From Limnephilus marmoratus (Eukaryota > Arthropoda > Insecta > Trichoptera > Limnephilidae), in contig OU862910.1 of assembly GCA_917880885.1 (NCBI GenBank), forward strand, positions 53,745,285 to 53,809,284: a DNA stretch of 64,000 nt, given 5' to 3'. The notes below the pieces were generated by a model, which worked only from the letters and a program-made list of their open reading frames with translations, was not told where the DNA came from and ran no database searches. This document shows, piece after piece, positions 10,978-22,908 of the stretch (its first letter is position 1; each line of letters begins with the position of its first letter). Both the position numbers and the translations under genes were made by a program.

Positions 10978-11721
10978 TTTGTTTTGTTTTTAATTTTAAA
11001 TTTGAGAAAAAATAATTAAATAATTATTGAATTTAAAAAAAAAATAATGTACTTTATAGTTTGAAATACCGGACACCCTGTAAAGCAAATTATCCTTCAT
11101 TAAAAAAAATTATTAGAAAAAAAAATCAAAATTATTTTCCAAAAAAAAAAAAAAATTTTTATGTATGTAGCTCACCGGACATTTTATAATGTATGTAGCT
11201 CACCGGACACCGTGTAAAGCCGTGAATAAATCGAACCGATGAATACAGAAGTAAAGAATAATTAATTTGAAAACAATTTCATATATTGTACGTTGGGAGT
11301 ATGTTGTTTAAAAAAATTATACGTTGCTTTACGTATTTACAAGGTATGTTGATAAACAAACACGTCAATTTGGCAGGTGACAGTTGACATTTGAAATTCA
11401 TGTATTGCCAGTAAAGATGAAATATTTTCCCCCACAAATTCGTAAGTTTGTCACTGCTAACAAAGTACTTTTAAATTGTCAAAAACAATATATTATCACG
11501 CATTTATCTGTGTGGCAACACATAAACTAAGCAGAAACGTCAAACAAGTATAAATGCGTATAAGAAAACATGTACCTAACCTAAAAAACTACACACACTG
11601 ATGCGTTCTATAAAAGATACATCGTAAAATACAGATAACTTACAAATTATCAATACCATCCTAATTGATATATGCATGAACTGAAAATCCCATCCGAGCA
11701 CCAGTTATTAAACTTAAAAAA
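10978..11721 (-). other. 5' untranslated leader of the gypsy element
   Basis: AT-rich leader between the primer-binding site and gag. It contains two copies of ATGTATGTAGCTCACCGGAC (11161 and 11189) and a related ACCGGACACCCTGTAAAGC near 11069. No coding frame longer than about 60 codons. Confidence 0.7.
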
Positions 11722-11740
11722 CTCATAGATTGGGCCGCCA
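11722..11740 (-). promoter_or_regulatory. Primer-binding site of the gypsy element
   Basis: Two bases inside the 5' LTR the minus strand reads TGGCGGCCCAATCTATGAG. TGG next to the LTR is the complement of a tRNA CCA end, as expected for minus-strand priming. I cannot name the tRNA confidently. Confidence 0.65.
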
Positions 11741-11742
11741 AA

Positions 11743-12738
11743 TGTAATGTGGATTCAAATGTAATGTGAATTATTATTTAAGGTAATAGCATTTAGTGTA
11801 GGTACCTATACCTTTTGTCATCCGACCGCTGTCTTCCCAGAGCAAGAAGATCTCCTTCGCAGGATAGTGGAGAAAAGGATTTTGAGGTCATGCATATAAA
11901 AAACGCTGGTTTTACTAGTGAAAATTAATGTTAAGTTTATTGCATTTTGCAAGAGAAAAATTGATCCAAGGAAAAGTAAACAATACATAAATACCTTGAG
12001 CAACTATTAACTGTGGTAGAAAGAGAGAGTCAGCTAATTACGTTTAATTATTAATTCCGCACACGTCCCGTCGCCGTGATAGTCGTGACACTCCTGCAAA
12101 CGACGACAGCCAACCCCTAGACACCGTCCAGCACGTCATGGGGCCACCAGTTTCAAGGAAATCCACAGCTGATCTACACCCATCAAGCGGCGTGTAAAAA
12201 TCCCACCGGTTAAGGAACAGTAACGTCGGCGCACTCTTCAAGAGTCGCAAAGCTGCTTCATTTAAAGGGATTCCACCCAACAAACAGGCACACGGCGGAT
12301 CTACACCCATCAAGCGGCGTGTAAAAATCCCACCGGCCAAGGAACAGCCAAGTAATCAATACATCCCCGTTGATTACCGTTTAAATTTTCTTCCGCATGC
12401 GGATACAGCAATCTCCCGGCATCCGGCGAGGAATTCAACAAAAAAATAAGGCTTCTATGCCATTTAAGTCGTCCCACACTCACAGAACGAAAAATAAATA
12501 ACTTTCTAGGCTACATTGCACTAGAATCTTTTACAACCAAAACTCCTCCTCAAAAAATCTCCTCTCGCCTCCAAAAAATTACGTGATGTCTCCCGCCATC
12601 TTTCCTCGAATCACGTTTCCGGTGTCGTTGCAGTTTCGCCAACCAACAAAGTTAAAAAAAAAGAAAAAATAAATAAAGCATAGACAATAAACGGTACCTA
12701 TTTTGAGCAGTACCTGCTCATGAAATAGATATGTTACA
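11743..12738 (-). repeat. 5' LTR (right copy) of the gypsy element
   Basis: 996 bp, same termini as the left LTR and the same internal 50-bp direct repeat. As the 5' LTR for minus-strand transcription it should hold the promoter. Confidence 0.95.
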
Positions 12739-12742
12739 ATTT

Positions 12743-13840
12743 ATTGCAAGAATATTTTAAAATTTTCCTTCCTAATTACAGGTTCGAACTGCACCTCACA
12801 TTTAGAGCATTTCTTCACTTACCTGAATTCCAGGTTGTTTTATACGACCTCTATAGTCTGTTAAATGACCATGAGATCAAAGTCTCTTACAAGGGTTAAT
12901 TAATAAAAATAATATAATTCATATCTGTTACCATTTCACGTCACAGTCAGGGTTCTGAAGTAAAAATCTGACTTGCTCTAACATTTAAAGTTCAAGTGGA
13001 GCAACCGACCAACTTATCAGGTTCGCAATAAATCGAGTTTTTTTATATCTAACATAATGTGGCATTGCTCTTATTGAAGGCTTTCTGTAATCCTTTAAAG
13101 GTTGTGGCGGGAAGTTGATAAACCTTCTTACAGTACAAATAAAATATCAAGGATTTTAAACAGATTATGCGTGGAAATACTGCCACGTTATTGAAATACC
13201 ATATACTGAGACGTGTTCTGACAGCCAATATAAACTTGTCTTTTATGGATATATATGAAGGGGATAGAAAGGGATTCTGTTTTTACTAACTTAAATTGTA
13301 ATTGGCCGCAAATTTACGATTCGAGGGGAAATTTAAAAGTTAACCTAACTTGGTCACAAATAAAAACACTCGGGAGGCTGTTGTGGAATAATGAATAACA
13401 AGATCAAGCATGAAGGCAGAGCCTTATACTGTAAAGGGGCTGCGATGGTGTTGCCACGTTATTATGGAAATAACGAGAATAAAGATAACAGACCCGAGTG
13501 TTCGGCGGCAAAAAACATTAATACCTTATTTGTTATCTCTAGATCATCTGTTAATAGGTGACATCTTGTCAGTAGTGAGGGGAAAGCTAGAGATTTATTC
13601 ATAGGTTATACTGTTAAACTAAGCTATGAAATAATGTCAATGATTTTATAATTCCACGTTTGATACTTACAATTCATGGTGGAATTCCATTATAATAACA
13701 TATTAAAACATTTTTTCACTTAATTTATTTGTGACGTTACCGGTTAGTATTTTCTTTATTTAGAGTCCGTTATATTATTATACCAATACTTGGAAGAGAT
13801 ACTGGTCGCTTAGTGAAGTTATGTAGGACAGAGTTATGCT
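12743..13840. other. AT-rich sequence, nothing recognised
   Basis: No reliable coding frame, RNA gene or repeat that recurs in the window. A phrase around GCCACGTTATT occurs at 13181 and 13454, too short to interpret. Confidence 0.5.
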
Positions 13841-13842
13841 AA

Positions 13843-14300
13843 TAAAAGCTAAAAGAAAAGTTTAGAATGCATGTATTCTGCCCTGTTTAACATATGGTAG
13901 TCAAACATGGACACTAACGAAAACCTTAACAAATAAACTAAGCATCTGTCAAAATAGCATACAAAGAAGTGTCATTGGAGTTAATAGAAGAGATAAAGTA
14001 AAATTAACAGAAATAAAAAAAAAAAACAGAACTCAATTCAAACAGGCACATTCTGTACATCGAACGCTAAAATGGCGATGGACTGGAAATATGTTGAGAT
14101 AAGGGCAAGAGAAATGGGCCAGAATAGTAACAGAGTGGTATCCAAGAGACGGTAAAAGAAACAAAGGTGGACACACGAAAAGACGGCAAGATGATCTAAA
14201 AAAGATGGCTGGTCCAGAGTGAATCTGAGTTGCAAAGGATAGAGGAAAATGGAAATCTTTAGAGGAGGCCTATGTCAAAAGACAAGCTGTTAAATAAAAT
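13843..14300 (+). pseudogene. LINE ORF2 C-terminal remnant (RTE-like)
   Basis: A broken frame reads LPCLTYGSQTWTLTKTL, then a region with LKWRWTGNMLR, W-Y-P-R-D-G-K-R, RRQDDLKKMAG and finally AKDRGKWKSLEEAYVKRQ. This order (LTYGSQTW, then KWxWxGHxxR, PRDGKRxxGRP, RWxDDL, DRxxWxxLEEAY) is the conserved end of reverse transcriptases from RTE-type non-LTR elements. In-frame stops after NMLR and AGPE, and several lost residues, show it is dead. The N-terminal endonuclease and RT core are absent (5' truncation). Confidence 0.8.
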
Positions 14301-14469
14301 AACATTTGAATAATGACCCGAACGCTGATAATTTAGAATAATATAAAAAAAAATATATATTAATTAGATTAGAAAAATGTTTATAAGTTTAACAGCAATA
14401 AAGGCTAATTTTATTTTATATTATTATTTCTACTCCAGGAAAAATGATTTGATGGAAAAACACAAAATA

Positions 14470-15175
14470 AAATTCACACTCGGTACTCGTCACACCTAAA
14501 ATGCATAATTCCTACGACTAAAACAACTTTCGCACAGCGACAGTTCTCCTATATTGCCCCCAAAATGTTCAACTCACTGAGTATTGATACTAGAAAATCG
14601 AAAACTGATAAGCTTTATAGCAAAAGTGTACAGGATTGGTTATTTACAAAGGGGAGGAACTATTTTAAAAAATGCCTGAAGTCAACGAGTTAAGTTTACT
14701 TTAAAGTTAGTAAATTTGCTTTATCACTATTATTTTTAATTTTTATTACATTCAAATAAAAAAATAAAAAAAATCTTTTGACAATTATCATAATAATATT
14801 TATATTTGGATGACTTATTTTCAACATCTCCACAAGTAGAGTCATTATTTATTTATCTACTTATCATATTTACGTATCTATTTTATTTAGCGAAACAGCA
14901 GCCTACAATAAGAATAGTTTATTTAAATGTTTATTATTATATAAATGTACTTAATTGAAACCACTTAAAGTAGTCGTTGTTATATAAAAACATTGTACCT
15001 AACTAAACTATATATTAATTAACCAATAACAATTCTTACATTTATATAATTATATATTAATAATTCGACTACCATAATACGGGCATGTGCCTAGCGTGGT
15101 AGTCGAACCACCTGTAAAAACTGTATAAAAAGTTATATGATGAATAAAGAAAAGAAAAAAAAAAAAAAAAAATGT
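14470..15175 (+). pseudogene. 5'-truncated LINE end with 3' UTR and poly(A)
   Basis: The frame shows KTTFAQRQFSYIAPKMFNSL and later KSVQDWLFTKGRNYFK, the usual carboxyl end of jockey/CR1-type RT proteins (TxFAQRSFxYxAPKxFNxLP ... WL). It is followed by an AT-rich 3' UTR and an A-rich tail around 15141-15173. The upstream part is missing and the frame has stops, so this is a dead-on-arrival copy. Confidence 0.75.
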
Positions 15176-15302
15176 AAAAAATAAATATTTTTAAAATCTT
15201 ACATTCCGAATATTAATAAAAAAAGCCATGTGTCCATGATCATAATAATAATATTAATAGGAACATACCGAACAGTAAAATGGGTTAAAATAATTCAATT
15301 AA

Positions 15303-16024
15303 GAGGGCATTACCAGAGAAAACCAGAAATATGTCATTTTCAAATCAGATTTTAGACGTATTGACTCTTTTCCACAAAAAATTATAAATGGATTTCGAAA
15401 GATTGTTCTTTTATCTAGCATTCGCATGTAATAAATTTTGAGAAAATTTTTTAATTTTTAGTATAATAAGGTTATTCCATAGGTCGTTGGCATATTTGTT
15501 AAATTTTCAAAAAAGATTTTGTATTATACCATACCCATTTCAAATAATATAATCATGCAGTAAAATAAATCGATGCATTATCTAGGTATCGCATGTTTTA
15601 GAATTTTAATTTTAGTTCAAATAAAATCATTAAAAAATATATACGCACATGTGTTTGTTGACGAAAAGTGGTCCGTTTGTGTATTTATTTGCGCACTTAC
15701 AAACTAATATATTTCAGATTTTTTTAACATTCGTATTTAACTTAGACTTTATTGAAAAATGATAAATACATATAATCAAAAAATAATCACAAAAAGTACA
15801 CAAGTTTAATAGTTTTATCATCACGCCTTTCAGCATTGTTGGATGTAGGTATAAATTAAAGCTAATTTGAATTGGAATAAATTCGATATTGAGTTATAAT
15901 TTAAAAACAAACTGCTACGGAGAATAATTAATCTTTCTCGTTGTAACTTGTAACCGCCCTGCACGATCGTAAGAACAACTTTCGACGAAATGTGGATTTT
16001 CGTCCGCTGGCTGGTTAAACGCTC
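15303..16024. mobile_element. TTAA-flanked MITE, copy 1
   Basis: 722 bp flanked by TTAA (15299-15302 and 16025-16028). The ends GAGGGCATTACCAG and, inverted, GAGCGTTTAACCAG are imperfect terminal repeats. A ~713-bp copy lies in opposite orientation at 27732-28444. A TTAA target fits the piggyBac or Kolobok superfamilies. No transposase inside. Confidence 0.8.
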
Positions 16025-16385
16025 TTAAGGTTAACCGAGTTAATTATTCCTACTGGTGGTAACAAAATAATTGGATAATCCATATAATTTGTATAAAACA
16101 TGTATTCCACCCCTGTAAATGTTACTGCAAAAGCCCGTAAAATTGGTAAATCTTTGGTTTTATTAGTAAATCTTAGGATTTATTGAAATTAAAAGTTGGT
16201 AAATCTTAAGCTTTACTGGAAAATTTCAAGATTTACCGTAGTACGGGATTTTAAAGTATAACGTATATAAACCATTGTTTAAGGAATAATTGTATCAGTC
16301 TGAAGATGACCTTATTAGACTGAAACCGGTTAGTGTCAGAAATAAATTCTGTGAAAAAAAGATTAATTTAAATTTATTTTAGGTA

Positions 16386-16912
16386 GGGAAATGCGTTTGT
16401 CCATGCTACTGCGTGGCTGGCTGGACCGGAAGAGGCTGGTTGAAGGAGATCTAACCTAGACCTCTCCAACCGGACTCTCTCCACCCTTGCACTGCGATGG
16501 ATTCATACGTCCGTCATTCCTAGATACATTGAACCCCAGATTCCTACTCTGTTGATATCTAATGCTCTACTCTGAAAAACGCCTAGTATGTGCCATATGT
16601 GTTCAATCAGGATATGGCGCGCAAAATTACATAGTCACTGCCGGAGTTCAACATCCTTGTCGAAACAGGGCGACCTAACCTTGTCGCCTAAAATTTTTGT
16701 TCACGCCTTCCCCGCCGGATTTACATAATAAATTTAAAAGCGGCGGATGCCGTAACAAATTGGCCCTACCCATCTCTCATACCTTTATCATTCCCAGAAC
16801 TTCCTCTCATTCCTTTCCCTAAAAAAGACACTCCACACAGCATCCGCAAAGATGACATATGCCCTGAGAGGATTTTTTTCCTCAGGGACTCCTGGGTTGA
16901 GTTATTATTAAA
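16386..16912 (+). mobile_element. SINE2 copy carrying an inserted segment
   Basis: SINE2 sequence (CTGGTTGAAGGAGATCTAAC and, at the 3' end, CTCCACACAGCATCCGC then an A-run) is interrupted between about 16553 and 16762 by ~210 bp that is absent from other copies. The 5' head is missing. Confidence 0.7.
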
Positions 16913-17059
16913 AAAAACACACACGTATAATATTATCATAAAAGTACAAAATACATACCATCGTAGAAGTACAAAAAATCGAAACTGTAAATAAATACGT
17001 TTGATATCAATACTAGTTTATAATTTAAGGTATTTTGAAGTCGATTTCATGAATGAATT

Positions 17060-17466
17060 TTTTTTAAAAATATTTTATTGTAAGAATATTTAATACATAA
17101 TATATCAACAAATAAGTCCTGCTAAGCCAATTGAATTGGGTTATCTATCCACAGATTCAACATTTTTTCATACACAAAATAATTATTTTTTCCGATAGCC
17201 AATTTTTCACCATAGATTAATAGAATTACATTGGTTTATAGTGTTATAGGGTAATAAATAAATATCTTCGGTATGTTGTATTCAAACGTTCTCTGTCCGT
17301 ACTTATTATTAAATTTCGGAACAATTAACCCGTCGTTGCGCGTGAATCTAGTTCTGTATTTATGTTTTAATTTCTCTTTATGCTGCATATTGGTAAATAA
17401 TGCACAAAAAATTATAATTTTGATTGTCGGGTCACCGAAAAATCGTAAACTATTATTTCTGCACAC
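17060..17466 (-). pseudogene. LINE C-terminal fragment
   Basis: The minus frame contains HKYRTRFTRNDGLIVPKFNN followed by KYGQRTFEYNIPKIF, which resembles the end of jockey-type RT proteins (YxTRxAxNxxLxxP then GQRxFxYNxPxI). It stops at 17236, followed by an AT-rich 3' UTR. RT core missing. Confidence 0.65.
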
Positions 17467-17469
17467 TTA

Positions 17470-18415
17470 AAAACCTGCATGCCATTATACACATTTCTTT
17501 TTGAAAATGCACGGAATATAGAAAATCCATTTCCCAAACATCTGCAAGGCCTCATTAGAAAAATAAAGAGAATAAAATAATCCCTTCAATTACCATTGAT
17601 TGTAATTGAATGAAGTCTTGACCGATTTAAATAAAAAAATTCAAAGAAGAGGCTGAGATTTTTTTCAAATATGGTAAAGAAGTTTCACAGGCGACGTACT
17701 GACACTTCCCATCGCTAGTTAGTGATAAGTACCTGTATGGAAATATTTTTTTATACCAGAAATAGAATAATTTGATTCAATGATCGATCTAGTAGAAATG
17801 CGGATACCTGGGATGGTTTGATACCTGTATTTCAGGGGTGAGCCGTACCAGAAAAGGGAATACGTTTTTTTTAATAAACATGTTAGGATTATTTACGACT
17901 TGTCGCTGTTTGAAATCATTCCTTATAAGCGCGCGTCTCTCTAGAAATGGTTTTCGCTATATTAGGCGCTTATAATCTGCAATTTCGGAAAAAAAAGATA
18001 AAAGATTATTTTAGGAGAAATTTAGTTCGAAATAGTAAGAATAATTAGTAAGATTTTTTTCTGTTTGTAGATTAATATACCGCTTTAAATGATAAAATAT
18101 ATATATATTTTTTTAATTTACCGTTAAAACACATTAAGTAGGTGTAATAATATATATAGGTATATTATATTATATGTTCATTTTTAATATACAAAAAATC
18201 ATAACCGAAGAGGCGTTCGATATTAGGAGATTTTGAACTATAAAGCTGTTTTTATAGGCCTGATATTTTTTTTTCCGGGCTAATAAAAAGACTGATCCAA
18301 AAATGCTCCATTATTTCAAAAGTATGTGGTCTACTCGCAGTATTTAATTAAAGCATCTAAACGATCTATCTTTCAAACCAAAATCACATGATTTTGCATT
18401 GATTAGTAGTGCATC
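17470..18415. other. AT-rich sequence, nothing recognised
   Basis: No coding or RNA signal that I can support. Includes simple TA-rich stretches near 18100-18180. Confidence 0.5.
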
Positions 18416-18418
18416 ACC

Positions 18419-18838
18419 TTTTTGACGGTCTCCGTGGTCGAGGGGTACGGCTCTAGACTTACAATCCGAAGGTCGCGGGGTTGAATCCCGGCGTGCGCAT
18501 ATAAATGTTATTGGATTAATTTATGTAATTTCACAATTAATTAATTAAAAATAATATATGGTACATTTGCGGCACGTTCCAGAGTAGAAGATACTTATAG
18601 TATCGCCGTGATGTAAGATCACAATTCAGAATTGAAACGTTGCTTGAAAAGGCTTTAGCTGTTTTGGTGACAGATCTGAATAGCCAGGCACTTCCCCACC
18701 ATCCTCTTCCTCATTTCGTTAGCCTCCCCACTCCCTTCAGCCTCATAACATACCCGAATTGGGGATGCAATTGTCCCACTGGCTTCAGACGGGAGCAACT
18801 GGGACTCTTATGCGGTATACATACACATTAAAAAAACC
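18419..18838 (+). mobile_element. tRNA-derived SINE (SINE1), full-length
   Basis: The head has a Pol III A box (TGGTCGAGGGGTACGG) and a B box (GGTTGAATCCC) at tRNA spacing, followed by a body with CATGCCGCAAA-type sequence and a short terminal A-run at 18830-18836. Minus-strand copies are at 25605-26031 and 58337-58757. About 420 bp. No protein is encoded. Confidence 0.88.
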
Positions 18839-19044
18839 TTAAACATTCGGTCTGTTCAAACCATCGAACTGATGAACTCTGGCATCATTAAATTGCACAT
18901 ATTTTTGGTCTGGAATTGTTAGGTCAGCGCAACTCTTTTCAGACCGCAACGTCATTTCCATTCTTCCAGATTTCAGAACTCTAAAAAATTAGAGCCATAT
19001 ATTTAGCAAATAATAGTATAAAAAAAGTTTTCATTAACTTTCGG

Positions 19045-19810
19045 CGTTCCTTATTTTTTTTTAATTTTTTTATTTATTTATTATGTGCATCTATTAAAAA
19101 GGTTTACATATATTTTTTTGGCCTTGCCTGTCTCACTAGGAAATCCTGTGTGGAGACAGACTAGTTTACAAATATTTTAGAAGTTAAATAAAGTACACTT
19201 TTCAATACAGCAAAAATATTTGACATAAATTTTCAGGTTGGTTAGTGGTAACAATAATGAGATAGAGGATTATATTTGGGTGAGGTGACTAATTATTGCA
19301 CGACCTTTTTCGATATATCCATTGTTTGATCACGATTTTGTATTTGTTAATATTATGCGCAATGTATTTGAAATTTCTTTGACCAAATGTTGTGTTTGTT
19401 TTAGGTGTTTGTATGAGTTCTTTGGTTTTGTGCCGTGTGTTTAAGATTGTTTTTGTGTAAATTTGTCGAATATCTAATACAGGGATTTTTTTGAATATAT
19501 CTACAGTACTTGTTATTATGGGACTTTAAGAATAACTTTCATAATTAATTTTTGTGCCTTCGATAATGAATCTATAGCTGATAGTGTTGCACCTCCCCAT
19601 GCGATTATTCCATATTCAATGATTGATTGACAAAGAGAGTAATAAACAATTTTTAAATAAACATAGAATAAATATGTTTTCTAAGTTTATTCGTAATAAG
19701 TAGGCAATGTGTATTCCATTTAAGATATCGATCAAATGTTAGACCAAGATATTTGATATGGTCCGTTCGATCTAGGCAATTATCTTATCATTTCGTGAAT
19801 TTCCTAGTTT
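19045..19810 (-). pseudogene. Jockey-like LINE ORF2 C-terminal remnant
   Basis: On the minus strand separated pieces read HIKYLGLTFDRYLKWNTH, then QSIIEYGIIAWGGATLSAID with SLSKAQKLIMKVILKVP, then TTFGQRNFKYIA. These are the ordered landmarks after the RT domain of jockey-superfamily elements (YLGxxxDxxLxW, QSIxxYGIxxWGG, QKxIxK, TxxGQRxFxY). Frameshifts and stops between the pieces show decay. The downstream end near 19045 looks like a LINE 3' UTR. Confidence 0.8.
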
Positions 19811-21070
19811 CTCCTACGATTGCTTGTGATTGTATATAACATTCTACATCGAAACTTTTAAACCGGGCTACAACGGAATAAACACTAACAAAAACCCGCA
19901 AATAAAATTAAGTTATTAACCTCATAAATTGCGTTACTATAATTAATAGCTATAACACTGAAAAGTCACGGCACGCCCCTGTTTATGTATGTATGTGTCC
20001 AGCGGTCACTCCAAGAATAAAATTAATAAGGTACAGAAATCGAACCGTTTATCAAAAGAGATCTGCAAATGTCTTCAATTAATGTCAATCTCCGCGATGG
20101 ACAATTATTTATATAAAAAAATGGCATCCAATGTGAAACGAGGTTGGCGATTTTCTTTTATAAATTGCTCCACATATCAGTTAAAAGAAAATCCGATCAA
20201 GGCGGACTGAATTAATGTTCTGATTATGCCGACAGAAGGCTGTAAATAATACGAGACCGATTTTATTTATAGCTTTTCAATTGGAGAAAACATACAAAAA
20301 ATGTAAGTTGTCTTTTTTTCGATTGTTTTGTATCGTTTACCATCCATTACGATCGATTCTGTTTGAAGAATCTCTGAAATATTAGGAAAGCCTTCATCTG
20401 TGTAAAAAGAAAGTAGATAAAAATGTATGGACAGGCACAGTTTTTTTAAAAATATAATTTAAGTTAAGAAGATAAGTTCCTCAGTCCATTTATTATTAAT
20501 TGTGGCAATCTAGCATTGACAATTGAAATGATTTTCAAAGATTTAATTTTCCCCCTGATGCCCGTGACATCATAAGGGAACGTATCCATACTATGTGACA
20601 CGTTTAGGGGGGGGGGGTCTTCAAAATGTCACGCTTGGTACAAATGATGCTCAGTACCAAACTGGGAAGGATTTGGGCGGTTGGAAAATAATAGTCATTC
20701 TATTTCCTTTTGTATTTCGGTGAGATATATGATAAGCAGTGTAATGTAAGAAATATACTCGTTGCATGCTTTGTATTTGTATCTAAAAGCTTAACCTTCA
20801 CTTGCAAACAATTTTAAATATACCAAAAAAGCCACAAATACTCCGGCGTGACACTAGAAACAGCCCATGCAGTGATGCCAAAAATTGGTGTGGTATTTTT
20901 TTTTTAATAGCAATTCACCCAAAAAAGAATGCTTTGTGACTGTGTGTTTTAATGTGATAGTTTTTTATCACTTTAAGTAACCATTTATAAATTCTACGTA
21001 CAATAAAATACAGAATCAGTGTTTCTTGATCTATAATACATATTAAGCCATAAAATTTTCCTTTGAGTTT
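19811..21070. other. Unassigned sequence
   Basis: AT-rich with a G10 run at 20608-20617. A 73-codon frame at 19989-20210 has no recognisable family. No feature I can support. Confidence 0.5.
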
Positions 21071-21079
21071 CTTTTATAC

Positions 21080-21600
21080 CAGGGTTTCCCAACCAGTGGT
21101 CCGCGGACCACTAGTGGTCCGCAGAGGCTAGAAGATGGTCCGCGAGTCAATAAGCGAGCCAGCGCGCGGGAGGTCCCTGATCGAGAAGTCTGAATTAAGA
21201 AATCGGGACAATATTCAGTTTATCATAATGTACCTTGCGGTCAGTGGCCATTATGGTATTCCGTTTCGCCCCACCCCATCCTACCCGTTCTACCCCCTCC
21301 GTTGTGGTAAATATTCTGCGAGAACCCGTCCTACCCTATCCCATTACGCCTGTTCCGTTATGCCACCCGTGCCGGGTGCCACCCATGCTAGCCTACGCCA
21401 CTGATTACAAGTAGCAAATAGGCTAGCATGGGCGGACAACGTGGTGTCACCCCCCCCCCCCCGCTCACTTCATAAAAACAAAAATTGGTCCGTCCTGGGA
21501 GGGGGGGGGGGGGGTGGGACCTACCTACCTACCTTGTGGTCCCTGTCGAAAAAATAAACGTACAAATGGTCCCTGGTCAGAAAAAGGTTGGGAACCACTG
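21080..21600. mobile_element. Non-autonomous hAT element
   Basis: Begins CAGGGTTTCCCAACC and ends GGTTGGGAACCACTG, inverted termini typical of hAT families. Flanked by TTTTATAC (21072-21079) and TTATATAC (21601-21608), a 7/8 target duplication. Near the left end a second inverted motif, GTGGTCCGCGGACCAC, surrounds 21098-21113. G and C homopolymers occur inside. No transposase. Confidence 0.85.
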
Positions 21601-22084
21601 TTATATACATACTACCCGTCTTCGCGAGAGTTTCAATACCTTTTCAATGAAATCTTTATTTGTTATAAACATTTGAAAAATATGGAAAGCAGGTAGGGCG
21701 AATTTTCTAAAATAATGGAGTTTTAAGGGTACAATTGAAAATATCTACACCTCATAGGCTATTGAATGTTTTGCAGACACGTTACATTCAATGACCAAAT
21801 AAAATACCCTAAGAGAGGACTTGGTATACTAATAAACGTCCCAAAGGTTACACAAAAATGGCGGCCAAGATGGAACCAATATTTATTATCGTATAAATTA
21901 AATCATAACCATGGAAACCGTTGCCATTGTTTTGAATAACCCTTTGGACAGAACGTTCGGAATGTATTTGGAGCGGTATTCCAAGACCTCTTGGGTACTT
22001 TGTTTAGTCATTTTGTGCATACTTTGAGAATTTACTATGTGAAATATTGAACAAAAATATTAATGACGATAAGGTCTGGTTATG

Positions 22085-22190
22085 TTATGATGACCACTTC
22101 CAGGTTTCAAATAACCTGACAATATTTGAAAGCCTCCTACCACCATCATTTAAAATGAAAAATATTGTTATTCAATGAAGGAGGAATCAG
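22085..22190 (-). mobile_element. SINE3 fragment
   Basis: AAATAACCTGACAATATTTG and CCTCCTACCACCAT match the body of the tRNA-headed copies at 26861 and 55695. The tRNA head is missing. Confidence 0.6.
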
Positions 22191-22302
22191 CTAGCGATGA
22201 GAGTATCTAACGCATTTGCCCACTTGGCTACCAAGCGTTCGGTACAAACCTTACAGCAGAAACTATTTTTAAGATTCATCAAACTCCTTTCAACAATCTC
22301 AA

Positions 22303-22665
22303 TTTGCCAACACCCCTGCCATAGGTCCATTCCAAGTGGTTAGCTACGTTTGGTAACTTAGCAAGGGTGCTCGGGTCCATAACGTAAAGTATGTCTAGGT
22401 CTTGGCGGCGAATGCATTTGACCACCTACTGAGTAGTGGGCCGGATCGCGAGAGAGTGGTTGAGGGAGACCTAACCTAAAGCTTTCCAGTTGGACCCTCT
22501 CGACATATCGCCTTGCACTGCAGTGGGAAGGATGGATTCATTTGTCCGTCACTCCTGGACACACTGGCTTCTAAAACGACCCTCCACACAGCATCCCCAA
22601 TGATGACATAGGCTGTGAAGAATTTTTTTCCTCAAGTCCCTCGGTGGGTAGCAAACATAAAATAA
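22303..22665 (+). mobile_element. SINE2 copy, long form
   Basis: Runs from CACCCCTGCCATAGGTCC to the TCCCTCGGTGGGTAGC end, keeping the middle block with GGATCGCGAGAGAG and GACCTAACCTAAAG. The first ~60 bp of the head and most of the A-tail are missing. Confidence 0.75.
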
Positions 22666-22675
22666 AAAAACGAAG

Positions 22676-22905
22676 TACGCAATTCACACGCGGTAGAAGT
22701 GAAACCTTCAGAAAACTAAAGTAGACAAGAGTGGTGGGAGGCTACGAAGCACCGCACAAAGAGGAAACCGATTATACTATCTCATTCTCTGGCAGGCTAA
22801 ATCCTATAAATGTATGTGTTTGTCTCTTTTTAGTGTCGCTATTTTTCGATCCATCGAGTTTCAAAATCACAACGTTACTAAAGAAGTTTTCATTTTATAA
22901 AATCA
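22676..22905 (+). mobile_element. MITE-A copy
   Basis: Starts GCAATTCACACGCGGTAGAA and continues through TGTATGTGTTTGTCTCTTTT to CACAACGTTACTAAAGAAG. The same unit recurs at 1160, 26308 and 28547. It lies between two SINE2 copies. Confidence 0.7.
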
Positions 22906-22908
22906 GCA

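Larger units (their letters stand above)
3818..12738 (-). mobile_element. Complete Ty3/gypsy LTR retrotransposon
   Basis: The element is 8921 bp and transcribed right to left. The two LTRs are 996 bp each, start TGTAA and end TTACA, and by eye differ only by an adjacent CC/TT pair (4275-4276 against 12200-12201). The 4-bp target duplication ATTT lies at 3814-3817 and 12739-12742. The internal region has a primer-binding site, gag, pol in the order protease-RT-RNase H-integrase, and a purine tract next to the 3' LTR. That gene order is the Ty3/gypsy (Metaviridae) order. There is no env frame. Near-identical LTRs and open gag and pol imply recent insertion and possible activity. Confidence 0.95.

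Noticed and set aside
14038..14235. 65-codon minus-strand frame
   Set aside because: Shadow of the RTE-like LINE remnant on the plus strand.
21135..21676. Open frames of 60-89 codons
   Set aside because: They lie inside or run out of a non-autonomous hAT element and consist of low-complexity, C-rich sequence.
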